The notes under the pieces were generated by a model. It saw only the letters and a list, made by a program, of their open reading frames with translations, was not told the origin of the DNA and made no database searches. Position numbers and translations under genes: made by a program. Below are positions 43,019 through 51,523 of a stretch of DNA of 64,000 bases, one piece after another (position 1 is the stretch's first letter; every line of letters begins with the position of its first letter). This DNA comes from Cupriavidus sp. U2 (lineage in GTDB: Bacteria; Pseudomonadota; Gammaproteobacteria; Burkholderiales; Burkholderiaceae). Location: assembly GCF_009663685.2 (NCBI RefSeq), contig NZ_RCOG02000019.1:1-64000 (forward strand). Reading direction: 5' to 3'.

Positions 43019-44143
43019 ATGGATTTCACTTACAGCGAAGAACAGCAGATGCTGGCCGACAGCCTGCGCCGCTTTGTCGCATCCGAGTATTCGTTCGAAC
43101 ATCGCCGCCGCAATGCGCGCGAGCAGGGCGGCTTCGACCGCGCCACGTGGCGGCAACTGGCCGACATGGGCGTGCTGGGCTTGACCATTCCGGCGGACCA
43201 CGGCGGTTTTGGCGAGGGCCCGGCCAGCCAGGTGGTGGTGCAACGCGAACTGGGCCGCGGGCTGGTGCAGGAGCCTGTGATTCCGGCGGCCATTGCCACG
43301 GCCATCCTGGCGCACCATGCGCCGGCCGCGCAGCAGGCCGAATGGCTGCCCGCCATCGCCGATGGCAGCAAGGTGCTGGCGCTGGCCTATCTGGAACCCG
43401 CCACGCGCTATCGGCTGGACGCGGCGCAGACCGCTGCGCGCCAGCGCGAGCCGAACGGCTACGTGCTGAGCGGCGCGAAGTCGGTGGTGTGGCATGGCGG
43501 TGCGGCCGATACCTACCTGGTCTCGGCAAAGCTCGATGGCACGCTGGCGCTGTTCCTGGTCAGCCGCGACGCGCCGGGGCTGACGGTGACCGCCTACCCG
43601 ACCATCGACCGCCTGACCGGCGCGGACCTGAAGCTGACCGATGTGCCGGCCACGCTGGTCACCGTCAACGGGCTGCAGGGGCTGGAACTCGGCATCGACC
43701 ACGGCATTGCCGCGCAGTGCGCGGCGGCGGCCGGCGCGATGGAGCGGCTGATCGAGATCACCGCCGAATACCTGGGTGCGCGCAAGCAGTTCGGCAAGCC
43801 GCTGGCATCGTTCCAGGCGCTGCAGCACCGCATGGCCGACATGCTGCTGCAGAAGGAACTGGCACTGTCGATGGCCTACGTGGCCGCGCAGGGGCTGGAT
43901 GCCACCGACACCGACGAACGCCGCCGCAAGGTATCGGCCGCCAAGGTGGTCACCGCACGCGCGGCACGCTTTGTCGGCCAGCAGGCCGTGCAGCTGCATG
44001 GCGGCATGGGCATGACCGACGAACTCGAAGTTGGCGACTATTTCAAGGCGCTGGCCATGACCGATGTGCTGCTCGGCGACACCGACCTGCACATGGAACG
44101 CTACAACGCCTCCATGGCCCCTATCGCCCCCATCGCGGCCTGA
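43019..44143 (+). CDS. Acyl-CoA dehydrogenase, partner subunit with degenerate FAD motif
   Basis: The 374-residue protein has the ACAD N-terminal domain (MDFTYSEEQQMLADSLRRFV) and C-terminal helix bundle (LGARKQFGKPLASFQALQHRMADM, VQLHGGMGMTDELEVGDYFKAL). The middle FAD motif SEPGAGSD is reduced to YLEPATRY, so one FAD-binding element is lost. A glutamate is present in the TDELEV segment where the base is expected. The complementary losses in this protein and the one encoded upstream suggest an alpha2-beta2 enzyme with shared active sites, as in the ChsE pairs. It starts 17 bp after the first subunit gene. Confidence 0.88.
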   Translation: MDFTYSEEQQMLADSLRRFVASEYSFEHRRRNAREQGGFDRATWRQLADMGVLGLTIPADHGGFGEGPASQVVVQRELGRGLVQEPVIPAAIATAILAHHAPAAQQAEWLPAIADGSKVLALAYLEPATRYRLDAAQTAARQREPNGYVLSGAKSVVWHGGAADTYLVSAKLDGTLALFLVSRDAPGLTVTAYPTIDRLTGADLKLTDVPATLVTVNGLQGLELGIDHGIAAQCAAAAGAMERLIEITAEYLGARKQFGKPLASFQALQHRMADMLLQKELALSMAYVAAQGLDATDTDERRRKVSAAKVVTARAARFVGQQAVQLHGGMGMTDELEVGDYFKALAMTDVLLGDTDLHMERYNASMAPIAPIAA

Positions 44144-44177
44144 TCCGCACACCAGACATCAGAAGGAAGACACATCC

Positions 44178-45344
44178 ATGAGCATCCATGGCAAGGCATA
44201 CATCGTCGGGGCCTACGAGCACCCGACCCGCAAGGCACCGGACAAGACCGTGCCGCAACTGCACGCCGAGAGCGCCCGCGGCGCGCTGGAAGACGCCGGC
44301 CTGACGCTGGCCGACGTGGACGGCTACTTCTGCGCCGGTGACGCCCCCGGCCTGGGCATGGTCAACATGGTCGACTACCTGGGACTGAACGCGCGCCATG
44401 TGGATTCGAGCGAAATGGGCGGGTCGTCCTATATCGCGCACGTCTCGCACGCGGCGCAGGCGATTGCCGCCGGCAAGTGCAACGTGGCGCTGATCACGCT
44501 GGCCGGGCGTCCACGCTCGGAAGGCTCCAGCGGCACGCAGGCCCGCAACTGGGGCGCGAACCTGCCCGACCAGCCGTTCGAGGCGCCGTTCAGCCCCGTT
44601 ACCGTCAACCTGTACGCGATGGTGGCGCAGCGCCATATGTACGAGTTCGGCACCACGCCCGAACAGCTGGCGTGGATCAAGGTGGCCGCCTCGCATCACG
44701 CACAGCACAACCCCAACGCGATGTTGCGTGAATTGGTGACGGTCGAGGACGTACTGAACTCGCCGATGATCTCCGATCCGCTGCATCGTCTGGACTGCTG
44801 CGTGGTATCCGACGGCGGCGGTGCGCTGGTGGTGGCGCGCCCCGAGATCGCGGCGAAGCTGAACCGGCCGAAGATCAAGGTGCTGGGCGCGGGCGAACAC
44901 GTCAAGGGCCTGCTCGGCGGCCAGGTGGACCTGTCATGGTCGGCCGCACGCGTGTCCGGCGCGGCGGCCTTTGCCGAGGCTGGCGTCACCCCGTCCGATA
45001 TCCAGTACGCATCGATCTACGACAGCTTCACCATCACCGTGCTGATGCAGCTCGAAGACCTGGGCTTCTGCAAGAAAGGCGAAGGCGGCAAGTTCGTGAT
45101 GGACGGCAACCTGATCTCTGGCGTGGGCAAGCTGCCGGTCAACACCGATGGCGGCGGGCTGTGCAACAACCACCCGGCCAACCGCGGCGGCATCACCAAG
45201 GTGATCGAGGCCGTACGCCAGCTGCGCGGCGAGGCCCATCCGGCCGTGCAGGTCAAGAACTGCCAGCTTGCGCTGGCCCAGGGGACCGGCGGCTACATGG
45301 GATCGCGCCATGGCTCGGCCACCCTGATCCTGGAACGCGAATAA
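44178..45344 (+). CDS. Thiolase-like protein lacking the nucleophilic cysteine (possible Ltp2-type aldolase)
   Basis: The 388-residue protein has the SCP2-thiolase fold pattern, but the CATGS nucleophile loop is replaced by SSEMGGSS (77-84). There is no cysteine between residues 52 and 101. The HDCF motif is replaced by IYDSFT (Tyr281), and the C-terminal GHPLGATG by CNNHPANRGG. It therefore cannot be a normal thiolase. Cysteine-free thiolase homologues such as Ltp2 are retro-aldolases that need a DUF35 partner, and the next gene encodes exactly such a protein 14 bp downstream. An alternative is a ketoacyl-synthase-like or structural role. Aldol cleavage of a 3-hydroxyacyl-CoA side chain is the favoured but unproven function. 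Confidence 0.82.
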   Translation: MSIHGKAYIVGAYEHPTRKAPDKTVPQLHAESARGALEDAGLTLADVDGYFCAGDAPGLGMVNMVDYLGLNARHVDSSEMGGSSYIAHVSHAAQAIAAGKCNVALITLAGRPRSEGSSGTQARNWGANLPDQPFEAPFSPVTVNLYAMVAQRHMYEFGTTPEQLAWIKVAASHHAQHNPNAMLRELVTVEDVLNSPMISDPLHRLDCCVVSDGGGALVVARPEIAAKLNRPKIKVLGAGEHVKGLLGGQVDLSWSAARVSGAAAFAEAGVTPSDIQYASIYDSFTITVLMQLEDLGFCKKGEGGKFVMDGNLISGVGKLPVNTDGGGLCNNHPANRGGITKVIEAVRQLRGEAHPAVQVKNCQLALAQGTGGYMGSRHGSATLILERE

Positions 45345-45358
45345 GCGCGAGGCTAACC

Positions 45359-45766
45359 ATGACCACTCCCTACGTTCCCACCGTTCTCAAGTCCCCGGAC
45401 GAACTGCCCGACAACGCGCCGTTCTGGCAAGCCGCCCGCGAAGGCCGCCTGCTGGTGCGCCACTGCAAGTCGTGCGGCAAGCCCCACTGGTATCCGCGTG
45501 CGTTGTGCCCGTTCTGCATGGGCGACACCGACTGGAAGGACGCCAGCGGCCTGGGCGAGATCTACTCGTTCAGCATCACCCGCCGCGCGGGCCCCAATCC
45601 GTTCTGCATCGCCTATGTGAAGCTCGATGAAGGCGTGACCATGCTCACCCATATCGTCGACACGGACCTGGACAGCGTGCGCATCGGGCAGCGTGTGAAG
45701 GTGCGCTTTGCCGAGACCGAAGGCGGCGCACCCGTGCCCGTCTTCGCGCCGGCCGAGGCGTCCTGA
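45359..45766 (+). CDS. DUF35 zinc-ribbon/OB-fold protein
   Basis: The 135-residue protein has an N-terminal helix (DNAPFWQAAREGRLLV), a rubredoxin-like zinc ribbon with Cys36, Cys39, Cys50 and Cys53 (CKSC...CPFC), and a C-terminal OB-fold ending in VKVRFAETEGGAPVPVFAP. DUF35 proteins bind thiolase-like enzymes and channel acyl-CoA. In steroid catabolism the DUF35 domain of ChsH2 is required by the aldolase Ltp2. Here it is a stand-alone gene directly after the cysteine-free thiolase homologue and before a MaoC-type hydratase. Confidence 0.9.
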   Translation: MTTPYVPTVLKSPDELPDNAPFWQAAREGRLLVRHCKSCGKPHWYPRALCPFCMGDTDWKDASGLGEIYSFSITRRAGPNPFCIAYVKLDEGVTMLTHIVDTDLDSVRIGQRVKVRFAETEGGAPVPVFAPAEAS

Positions 45767-45778
45767 GCGGAGCAGCCG

Positions 45779-46672
45779 ATGGCCATCCACTACCAGCACC
45801 TGCGCAAGCGCGCCTTTCCCCCGGTGCGCCAGCACTACACGATGCGCGACACCATGCTGTACGCGCTGAGCCTGGGCCTGGGCAACGACCCGATGAACGC
45901 GTCGGCCCTGCCCTTCGTCTACGAAGGCACGCCGGGCGGGCTGCGCGCGCTGCCGTCTCAGGCCGTGGTACTGGGCTATCCCGGCTTCTGGGCCCGCGAG
46001 CCCGATACCGGCATCGACTGGGTCAAGCTGTTGCACGGCGAGCAGCGGCTGCGGCTGCATCGCCCGCTGCCCGCCAATGCCGAGGTGGTGGGTCATAACC
46101 GCATCACCCACCTGACCGACAAGGGCGCAGGCAAAGGCGCCATCATGGTCACCGAGCGCCGGCTGGAAACCGTGCAAGGCGAGTTGCTGGCCACCATCCA
46201 GCAAGTGTCGTTCCTGCGCGGCGACGGCGGCTACAGCACGCTCGATGGCGGCCAACCCAGCGACGAACCGCTGCCCGCACTGCGCCCGGTGCCCGAAGAC
46301 CGGCCGCCCGATTTCGTCGATACCCAGCCCACGCGCCCCGAGGCGGCGCTGCTGTACCGCCTGATGGGCGACTTCAATCCGCTGCACGCCGATCCTGCCG
46401 TGGCCGGCGCAGCCGGATTCGAGCGGCCGATCCTGCATGGCCTGGCCAGCTACGGGCTGGTGGCCCACGCATTGCTGCGGCAATGTGCGGGCCACGACCC
46501 GGCACGGCTGCGCGCGTTCGATATCCGCTTTGCCGCGCCGGTGTTCCCCGGTGAGACGCTGGTGACGGAGATCTGGCGCGACCCGCAACATGCCGGCCAG
46601 TTCCAGCTGCGCGCCAGGGTGCTGGAGCGCGACAAGGTCGTGCTCAGCCATGGCTGGGCCGAGATCGCCTGA
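45779..46672 (+). CDS. Double-hotdog MaoC family enoyl-CoA hydratase
   Basis: The 297-residue protein fuses two hotdog domains. The N-terminal half (residues 1-150) resembles the acyl-binding half of peroxisomal-type hydratase 2. The C-terminal half carries the catalytic motif MGDFNPLHADPAVAGAAGFERPILHGLASYG. It should hydrate an enoyl-CoA to the (R)-3-hydroxyacyl-CoA. The starting ATG lies 12 bp after the DUF35 gene. Position after the dehydrogenase pair and beside the thiolase-like/DUF35 pair suggests that its product is the substrate for aldol cleavage. Confidence 0.9.
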   Translation: MAIHYQHLRKRAFPPVRQHYTMRDTMLYALSLGLGNDPMNASALPFVYEGTPGGLRALPSQAVVLGYPGFWAREPDTGIDWVKLLHGEQRLRLHRPLPANAEVVGHNRITHLTDKGAGKGAIMVTERRLETVQGELLATIQQVSFLRGDGGYSTLDGGQPSDEPLPALRPVPEDRPPDFVDTQPTRPEAALLYRLMGDFNPLHADPAVAGAAGFERPILHGLASYGLVAHALLRQCAGHDPARLRAFDIRFAAPVFPGETLVTEIWRDPQHAGQFQLRARVLERDKVVLSHGWAEIA

Positions 46673-46708
46673 TTGCCCGCCCCGCCGAATTCGCCTGATT
46701 TCTTCGCT

Positions 46709-48001
46709 ATGACCGCTTCCAACGAACCTACCTCCGGCCTGCCGCCGCCGTCGCGGCAGACCGGCGCCCTCAGCCATCTGCGCGTACTGGACCTCTCGCG
46801 CGTGCTGGCGGGTCCATGGTGTACGCAGAACCTGGCCGACATGGGCGCCGACGTCATCAAGATCGAAAAGCCCGGCGCTGGCGACGACACCCGGCATTGG
46901 GGGCCGCCGTACCTCGATGGCGATGATGGTCCCACGCGCCAGGCCAGCTACTTCGCGGCGTGCAACCGCAACAAACGATCTGTGACCGTGGACATCGCCA
47001 CGGCCGAGGGCCAGAAGCTGGTGCGCGAACTGGCGCAGCAGAGCGACGTGGTCATCGAGAACTACAAGACCGGCAGCCTCAAGCGCTACGGGCTCGACTA
47101 CGAGACGCTCAGCGCGCTGAATCCGCGCCTGGTCTACTGCTCGATTACCGGGTTCGGCCAGACCGGTCCTTATGCCGCACGGCCCGGTTACGACCTGCTG
47201 GTGCAGGCCATGAGCGGGCTGATGAGCATCACGGGCCAGCCCGATGGCGAACCGGGCGGCGGCCCATTGCGCGTGGGCGTGGCGGTGATCGACGTGTTCA
47301 CGGGCATGTATGCCACCACGGCCATCCTTGGCGCGATCGAGGCGCGCCACCACACCGGGCGCGGCCAGCAGATCGACATCGCGCTGCTCGACGTGGCCAT
47401 GGCGGTACTGGCCAACCAGGGCGCCGGCTACCTGAACGCCGGCGTCGTGCCGACGCGGCAGGGCAATGTGCATCCGAGCGTGGTGCCATACCAGGACTTT
47501 CCGACCCGGGACGGCAACATGCTGCTGGCCATCGGCAATGACGGCCAGTTTGCGCGTTTCTGCGAGGTGGCCGATGTCGACTGGGCACGCGACGAGCGTT
47601 ACGCCACCAACAGCGCCCGCGTCGCCCATCGCGACACGCTGATTCCGATGATGTGCGATGTCACGCGCGCCAGGCCTACCCACGAATGGATCGGCCTGCT
47701 CGAGGCGGCGTCGGTGCCCTGCGGTCCGATCAACGACATCGGGCAGGCGTTCGCCGACGCGCATGTGCAGCATCGCGGGCTGCGCGTGGAGCAGTATCGC
47801 TATGCGACGTCCGACCGTCCAGAGGCCGACACCGTGAACCGGATCCGCTCCACCGCCAGTCCGCTACGATTGTCCGATACGCCGCCCACGCTGCGCCACG
47901 CGCCGCCTGCGCTGGGCCAGCACACGGACGAAGTGCTGCGCGAATGCCTGGGGCTTGGGCCGCAGGCCGTGGCGGACCTGCGCGCCAAGGGCGTGCTCTA
48001 G
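46709..48001 (+). CDS. CaiB/BaiF family (type III) CoA-transferase
   Basis: The 430-residue protein has HLRVLDLSRVLAGPWCTQNLADMGADVIKIEKPGAGDDTR, NRNKRSVTVD, YCSITGFGQTGPY and RVGVAVIDVFTGMYATTAILGAIE, in which the aspartate is the expected nucleophile. It is closest in style to formyl-CoA or succinyl-CoA:carboxylate transferases with the long C-terminal domain. The ATG at 46709 has a poor ribosome site; a TTG at 46673 directly after the hydratase stop is an alternative. It may activate the acid substrate at no ATP cost or recycle CoA from the cleavage product. Confidence 0.9.
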   Translation: MTASNEPTSGLPPPSRQTGALSHLRVLDLSRVLAGPWCTQNLADMGADVIKIEKPGAGDDTRHWGPPYLDGDDGPTRQASYFAACNRNKRSVTVDIATAEGQKLVRELAQQSDVVIENYKTGSLKRYGLDYETLSALNPRLVYCSITGFGQTGPYAARPGYDLLVQAMSGLMSITGQPDGEPGGGPLRVGVAVIDVFTGMYATTAILGAIEARHHTGRGQQIDIALLDVAMAVLANQGAGYLNAGVVPTRQGNVHPSVVPYQDFPTRDGNMLLAIGNDGQFARFCEVADVDWARDERYATNSARVAHRDTLIPMMCDVTRARPTHEWIGLLEAASVPCGPINDIGQAFADAHVQHRGLRVEQYRYATSDRPEADTVNRIRSTASPLRLSDTPPTLRHAPPALGQHTDEVLRECLGLGPQAVADLRAKGVL

Positions 48002-48013
48002 CCGGCTGCCGAC

Positions 48014-48661
48014 ATGCGGCTCAGCATCGAGTCGGCGTCGCACCTGCGCCTGGCGCGGCTGGCGCCGGCGTTTCCGGTCACGGTCACGGCCACGCGTGGC
48101 ACGGCCGTTTTACGGCGCGACGGATTCGATCGCATGCTGGTACCGGGCCTGCCGTGCAGGGTCGAACCGTTCCAGGGCTTCGACCTGCTGGTGGACGGCA
48201 CCATGGCGCAGCCAGCCGGCTGTCGGATCGACATCGCGCCGGCGACTGACCATTCCGACCACGCGCTGCTGCATCGCGTGCTGTCGCGGCGCATCTTCCT
48301 GCAACCCGATCTGCCATGGCGTGCCGAATTCGCTGCCGGCTTGCTCGGCCTGCCGCCCGAACATATCCGGCGCGCATTGTTTGCGGAAGGTGCGGCCTTC
48401 GGAGACCTGTGCCGGACGCAGCGGCTGATGCGGCTGCTGTTCGAGGCACCGCACGGGCGCGCCGGCCTGCCGTCGCTGAAACGCCGCGTTGGCTGGCCGC
48501 CGGGCCATGACGTGGAAGCATCATTCCATGACAGATTCGGCATCACGCTCGATCTGCTGCGGCACGCCACGGCCACCCACGATGCGCGACGCCGGGCGGG
48601 CCAGCCCGTAAGGGTTCCGCAGCCTGCCGCGCACTATTGGCCCAGCCTATCCCCCGCATAA
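48014..48661 (+). CDS. Degenerate AraC-like regulatory protein
   Basis: This 215-residue protein has an N-terminal half with a cupin-like strand pattern (PGLPCRVEPFQGFDLLVDG). Its C-terminal half resembles the two AraC helix-turn-helix units: EFAAGLLGLPPEHIRRALFAEGAAFGDLCRTQRLMRLLFE, then RVGWPPGHDVEASFHDRFGIT. It is shorter than typical AraC proteins (about 250-300 residues), and the second unit lacks the canonical GYSSxSxFxRAFK signature. It starts 12 bp after the CoA-transferase gene, so it is probably co-transcribed and may regulate this operon. Assignment rests on the pattern only. Confidence 0.6.
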   Translation: MRLSIESASHLRLARLAPAFPVTVTATRGTAVLRRDGFDRMLVPGLPCRVEPFQGFDLLVDGTMAQPAGCRIDIAPATDHSDHALLHRVLSRRIFLQPDLPWRAEFAAGLLGLPPEHIRRALFAEGAAFGDLCRTQRLMRLLFEAPHGRAGLPSLKRRVGWPPGHDVEASFHDRFGITLDLLRHATATHDARRRAGQPVRVPQPAAHYWPSLSPA

Positions 48662-48737
48662 CAAACCGGTCTTGGACGCTATACCCGGAAAGGCGGATCA
48701 TCGCAGTCAACGGTTTCCCCCACCCCCGGAGTCTTTG

Positions 48738-48983
48738 ATGAAGTCCGCCCTGCTCGCCCTGTGTGGCGCAGCCTCCCTCCTTGCCTCGCTGTCCGCCGTT
48801 GCCGGTCCCGACTTTGCCGTGATCGAGCGCGCGCGCGCCAACGCCCATCAGCGTCAGCAGGTCAGGCCCGCCGCATGCCATTGCGACATCGCGACCGGCC
48901 CAGGTACCGGCGTAGCCACCACCCCCGCCATCCCATCGGCCAGCGCGCCGAAGGCTGCTCTCGCGCCGATCCATACGAGCTGA
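48738..48983 (+). CDS. Small exported protein, function unknown
   Basis: The 81-residue product starts at an ATG with GGAG nine bases upstream and has a clear signal peptide (MKSALLALCGAASLLASLSAVAG). The short mature part contains a Cys-His-Cys triplet (AACHCDIATG), then a low-complexity Ala/Pro tail. The CHC triplet could bind a metal or heme-like group, but there is no recognised domain. It stands alone between the catabolic operon and the beta-barrel genes. Confidence 0.6.
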   Translation: MKSALLALCGAASLLASLSAVAGPDFAVIERARANAHQRQQVRPAACHCDIATGPGTGVATTPAIPSASAPKAALAPIHTS

Positions 48984-49176
48984 CACCGCCGGCAGGCAAG
49001 TTCCCGCGCAGGCTCCCGTCAGCGCCGCGGCACGGCCCGCTTCGGCCACGAAGTCGATGAACCGACGCACACGCTGAATCTCCTAAGTCGCTTTTCGAAA
49101 ACATTCACTTCGGCGCTGGCGGGCAATCGGGGAATATCGGTGCCATCCGCATCGATCCCCAGGAATCCAGCCACCC

Positions 49177-50253
49177 ATGTCCGCCTGCGGCAGCCAGCGC
49201 GGCGCCACCGTCCGACTGTCCCTGCGCCACAGGCTGGCCAGCCTGACGGCGGCGGCGGCGCTCGCCCTGCCGGGCATTGCCCACGCGTGGACGGCGGGCG
49301 GCAGCGGCGGCGCCGCGGCCGCCACGGCGTCGCCCGATACGCATTCGGGTCCGTATCGCGGCATCGTGGGCCCGGTGGGAACACCGGAACCCGCGCCGGC
49401 CGAGCCGCCGCTATGGGACCGCGCGCTGCCCTTCTTCGCCCAGCGCGTGATCGACAAGGGCTACAACCTGCCCAATCCGTACGACATCGGCTATTCGTAC
49501 TTCGACGGCTACCAGCGTTACCAGCTTAGCGACCTGCAGGTATCGGCCGGCAGCAATCCGCTGCGTGCGGCCGATTTCGTCCAGTTCCAGCAATCGCGCA
49601 TCCACAACACCTCGAACCAGGTGCAGGTGGGGGCCTGGCTGTTTCCGTTCATGAATGTGTACGGGATCGTCGGCAACGTGCAGGGCAGCGGATCGATCGA
49701 CATCGGTTTTTCGTCGCTGACCGATCTGGAACGCTTCTTCGGCATCAACGTCGGCTGTGGCGGGCGCCGGCCACAGGCGGCTTGCAGCCAGCCGATCAAG
49801 CTGCCCACCCAGCACGCCAACTACAGCGGGCACACCTATGGCGGCGGATTCACGCTGGTAGGCACTTACAGGCAGCTGTTCTTTTCGCTGCCGGTGACGT
49901 ACACGGTGGCGGACATTACCATGTCCGAGACGCCCATCAAGTCGATCAACATCGGGCCCCGCGTGGGCTGGAATATCCGGCTGGGCCATGGGCTGGGCCT
50001 GCTGACCCCGTATGTCGGCGCCACGTACTTTCGCACGCGCGCCACCATCACCGGGCATTTCGACGTGCCGCTGCCCGACACCGACGGCCAGACCGCACGG
50101 CTGAACTACCAGATCGGCGAGCATGTGACGGGGTACTGGAGCGGCTCTGTCGGCGCCAGCTGGACGATCAACCGCAGCTTTGGCCTGCTGATGGAGGTGG
50201 GCTATGGCTACAACCGCAACAACATCATCGCCACCGGGTTCTTCCGGTTCTGA
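49177..50253 (+). CDS. Outer-membrane beta-barrel protein, function unknown
   Basis: The 358-residue protein has a long N-terminal region with a signal peptide (RLASLTAAAALALPGIAHA). It then shows alternating amphipathic strands ending in aromatic residues (VQVGAWLFPFMNVYGIVGNV, YGGGFTLVGTYRQLFFSLPVTYTVAD, NIGPRVGWNIRLGHGLGLLTPYVGATYF) and terminates in Phe (ATGFFRF). This is the signature of an outer-membrane barrel recognised by BamA. A loop contains GCGGRRPQAAC, a possible disulfide. It is followed after 5 bp by an Omp85-like barrel gene, so the two are co-expressed. The function is not recognised. Confidence 0.8.
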   Translation: MSACGSQRGATVRLSLRHRLASLTAAAALALPGIAHAWTAGGSGGAAAATASPDTHSGPYRGIVGPVGTPEPAPAEPPLWDRALPFFAQRVIDKGYNLPNPYDIGYSYFDGYQRYQLSDLQVSAGSNPLRAADFVQFQQSRIHNTSNQVQVGAWLFPFMNVYGIVGNVQGSGSIDIGFSSLTDLERFFGINVGCGGRRPQAACSQPIKLPTQHANYSGHTYGGGFTLVGTYRQLFFSLPVTYTVADITMSETPIKSINIGPRVGWNIRLGHGLGLLTPYVGATYFRTRATITGHFDVPLPDTDGQTARLNYQIGEHVTGYWSGSVGASWTINRSFGLLMEVGYGYNRNNIIATGFFRF

Positions 50254-50258
50254 CGACC

Positions 50259-51443
50259 ATGCGCGCCGCCCCGCTTCCGGCCTCTCTGTGCACGATGCTG
50301 CTGGCAGTCTGCGCCGGCAGCGCGGGGGCGCAGACGTCCACCGCCGACGTGGCGCCGGAGCCCCGGCCCGAGCCGGAGCACGTGAGCTGGATCGACAAGG
50401 TGCTGAACAAGCTCGGCGCGTCGAAGGAAGTGGACCTGAGCCATGGCATCGACTGGGGCGTGCTGCCCGGACCGTTCTACAACCCCGAGATGGGACTGGG
50501 CGTCGGGGCCGCCGCGGTGGGCCTTTACAAGCCGAAGAACGCCGAGAAGGACACGCAACTGTCGACGCTGAACCTGCACGGCTTTCTGACCACGTCGGGT
50601 GCGGTGGGAATCGGCGTGGACAACAACACGTTCTTTGCCGACGACAGCTATCGCTTTGTCTTCAGCGGCGCCCTGATCAACATGCCGACCTCGTACTGGG
50701 GCATCGGCTACGACAACGCCATCAACGACGCCAACAAGGAAGGCTACACGGGGCGCGGCATCGTGGTGCAGCCCCGCGTCATGGTGCGGGTGCGCCCCAA
50801 TATCTACGTGGGCGGCGGCTACGATTTCGAGTATGACAATGCCGCCCAGCTGGAGCGCGGCGCCAGCAGCGCACTGGCCACCGACCCGCACGGCACGCGG
50901 GTGCTCAGCAGCGGCCTGACCGCGCATTTCTCGTACGACACGCGCGACTTCCTGCCCAACCCCTACAAGGGCCAGGCGCTGCTGGTCAATGGCACGGTCT
51001 ACCGGCGCGCCATCGGCAGCGACAACGATTTCGAATCGCTGGAAATCATCTACGACAACTACTTCCGGATGCGCGATCGCGATGTGCTGGCCTTCGACCT
51101 CTACGGCAAGTTCAACTGGGGCGATGTGCCCTGGAGCATGATGTCCAAGCTCGGCGACAACCGGCGCATGCGCGGCTATTTCATGGGCCAGTATCGCGAC
51201 AAGGCCATGCTGACCGCGCAGGTGGAATACCGCTGGCATATCGCCGGGCGCCAGGGCATGGTGTTCTGGGCCGGCACCGGCGCCATCGCCGGCAACCCCG
51301 GCGCCCTGACGTCGGCCCACTGGCTGCCGAACGCGGGCGTGGGCTACCGCTTCGAGTTCAAGCCACGCGTCAACGTGCGGTTCGACGTCGGCGTCGGCCG
51401 CAGCACCAAGGGCGTCTACTTCCAGATCAACGAGGCGTTCTGA
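50259..51443 (+). CDS. Omp85/BamA-like surface antigen (D15 domain) without POTRA repeats
   Basis: The 394-residue protein has a signal peptide (MRAAPLPASLCTMLLAVCAGSAGA) and then a barrel domain of the Omp85 superfamily. The L6-type motif is NRRMRGYF, and the protein ends VYFQINEAF with terminal Phe. Standard BamA and TamA have 3-5 POTRA domains; here only about 50 residues precede the barrel. Such short forms are common in the DUF3570/metallophos-associated surface antigen group, whose substrates are not known. It is coupled to the preceding barrel gene and followed by a terminator shared with the convergent phosphatase gene. Confidence 0.82.
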   Translation: MRAAPLPASLCTMLLAVCAGSAGAQTSTADVAPEPRPEPEHVSWIDKVLNKLGASKEVDLSHGIDWGVLPGPFYNPEMGLGVGAAAVGLYKPKNAEKDTQLSTLNLHGFLTTSGAVGIGVDNNTFFADDSYRFVFSGALINMPTSYWGIGYDNAINDANKEGYTGRGIVVQPRVMVRVRPNIYVGGGYDFEYDNAAQLERGASSALATDPHGTRVLSSGLTAHFSYDTRDFLPNPYKGQALLVNGTVYRRAIGSDNDFESLEIIYDNYFRMRDRDVLAFDLYGKFNWGDVPWSMMSKLGDNRRMRGYFMGQYRDKAMLTAQVEYRWHIAGRQGMVFWAGTGAIAGNPGALTSAHWLPNAGVGYRFEFKPRVNVRFDVGVGRSTKGVYFQINEAF

Positions 51444-51468
51444 ACACCCGGGATCTTCGAGGCACAGG

Positions 51469-51498
51469 AAAACGCCGCGGACCCTTCGGCCCGCGGCG
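51469..51498 (-). terminator. Rho-independent terminator of the phosphatase gene
   Basis: CGCCGCGG at 51473-51480 pairs perfectly with CCGCGGCG at 51491-51498. On the minus strand the hairpin is followed by TTTT (51472-51469). It lies 26 bp beyond the phosphatase stop and may also slow plus-strand transcription from the Omp85-like gene. Confidence 0.8.
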
Positions 51499-51523
51499 CC
51501 GTGAGGCCTGACGGCAGCCGGAA

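Noticed and set aside
45353-47773. Minus-strand frame of about 800 codons opposite the DUF35, MaoC and CaiB-type genes
   Set aside because: No start signal and no domain; the plus strand genes have clear motifs and ribosome sites.
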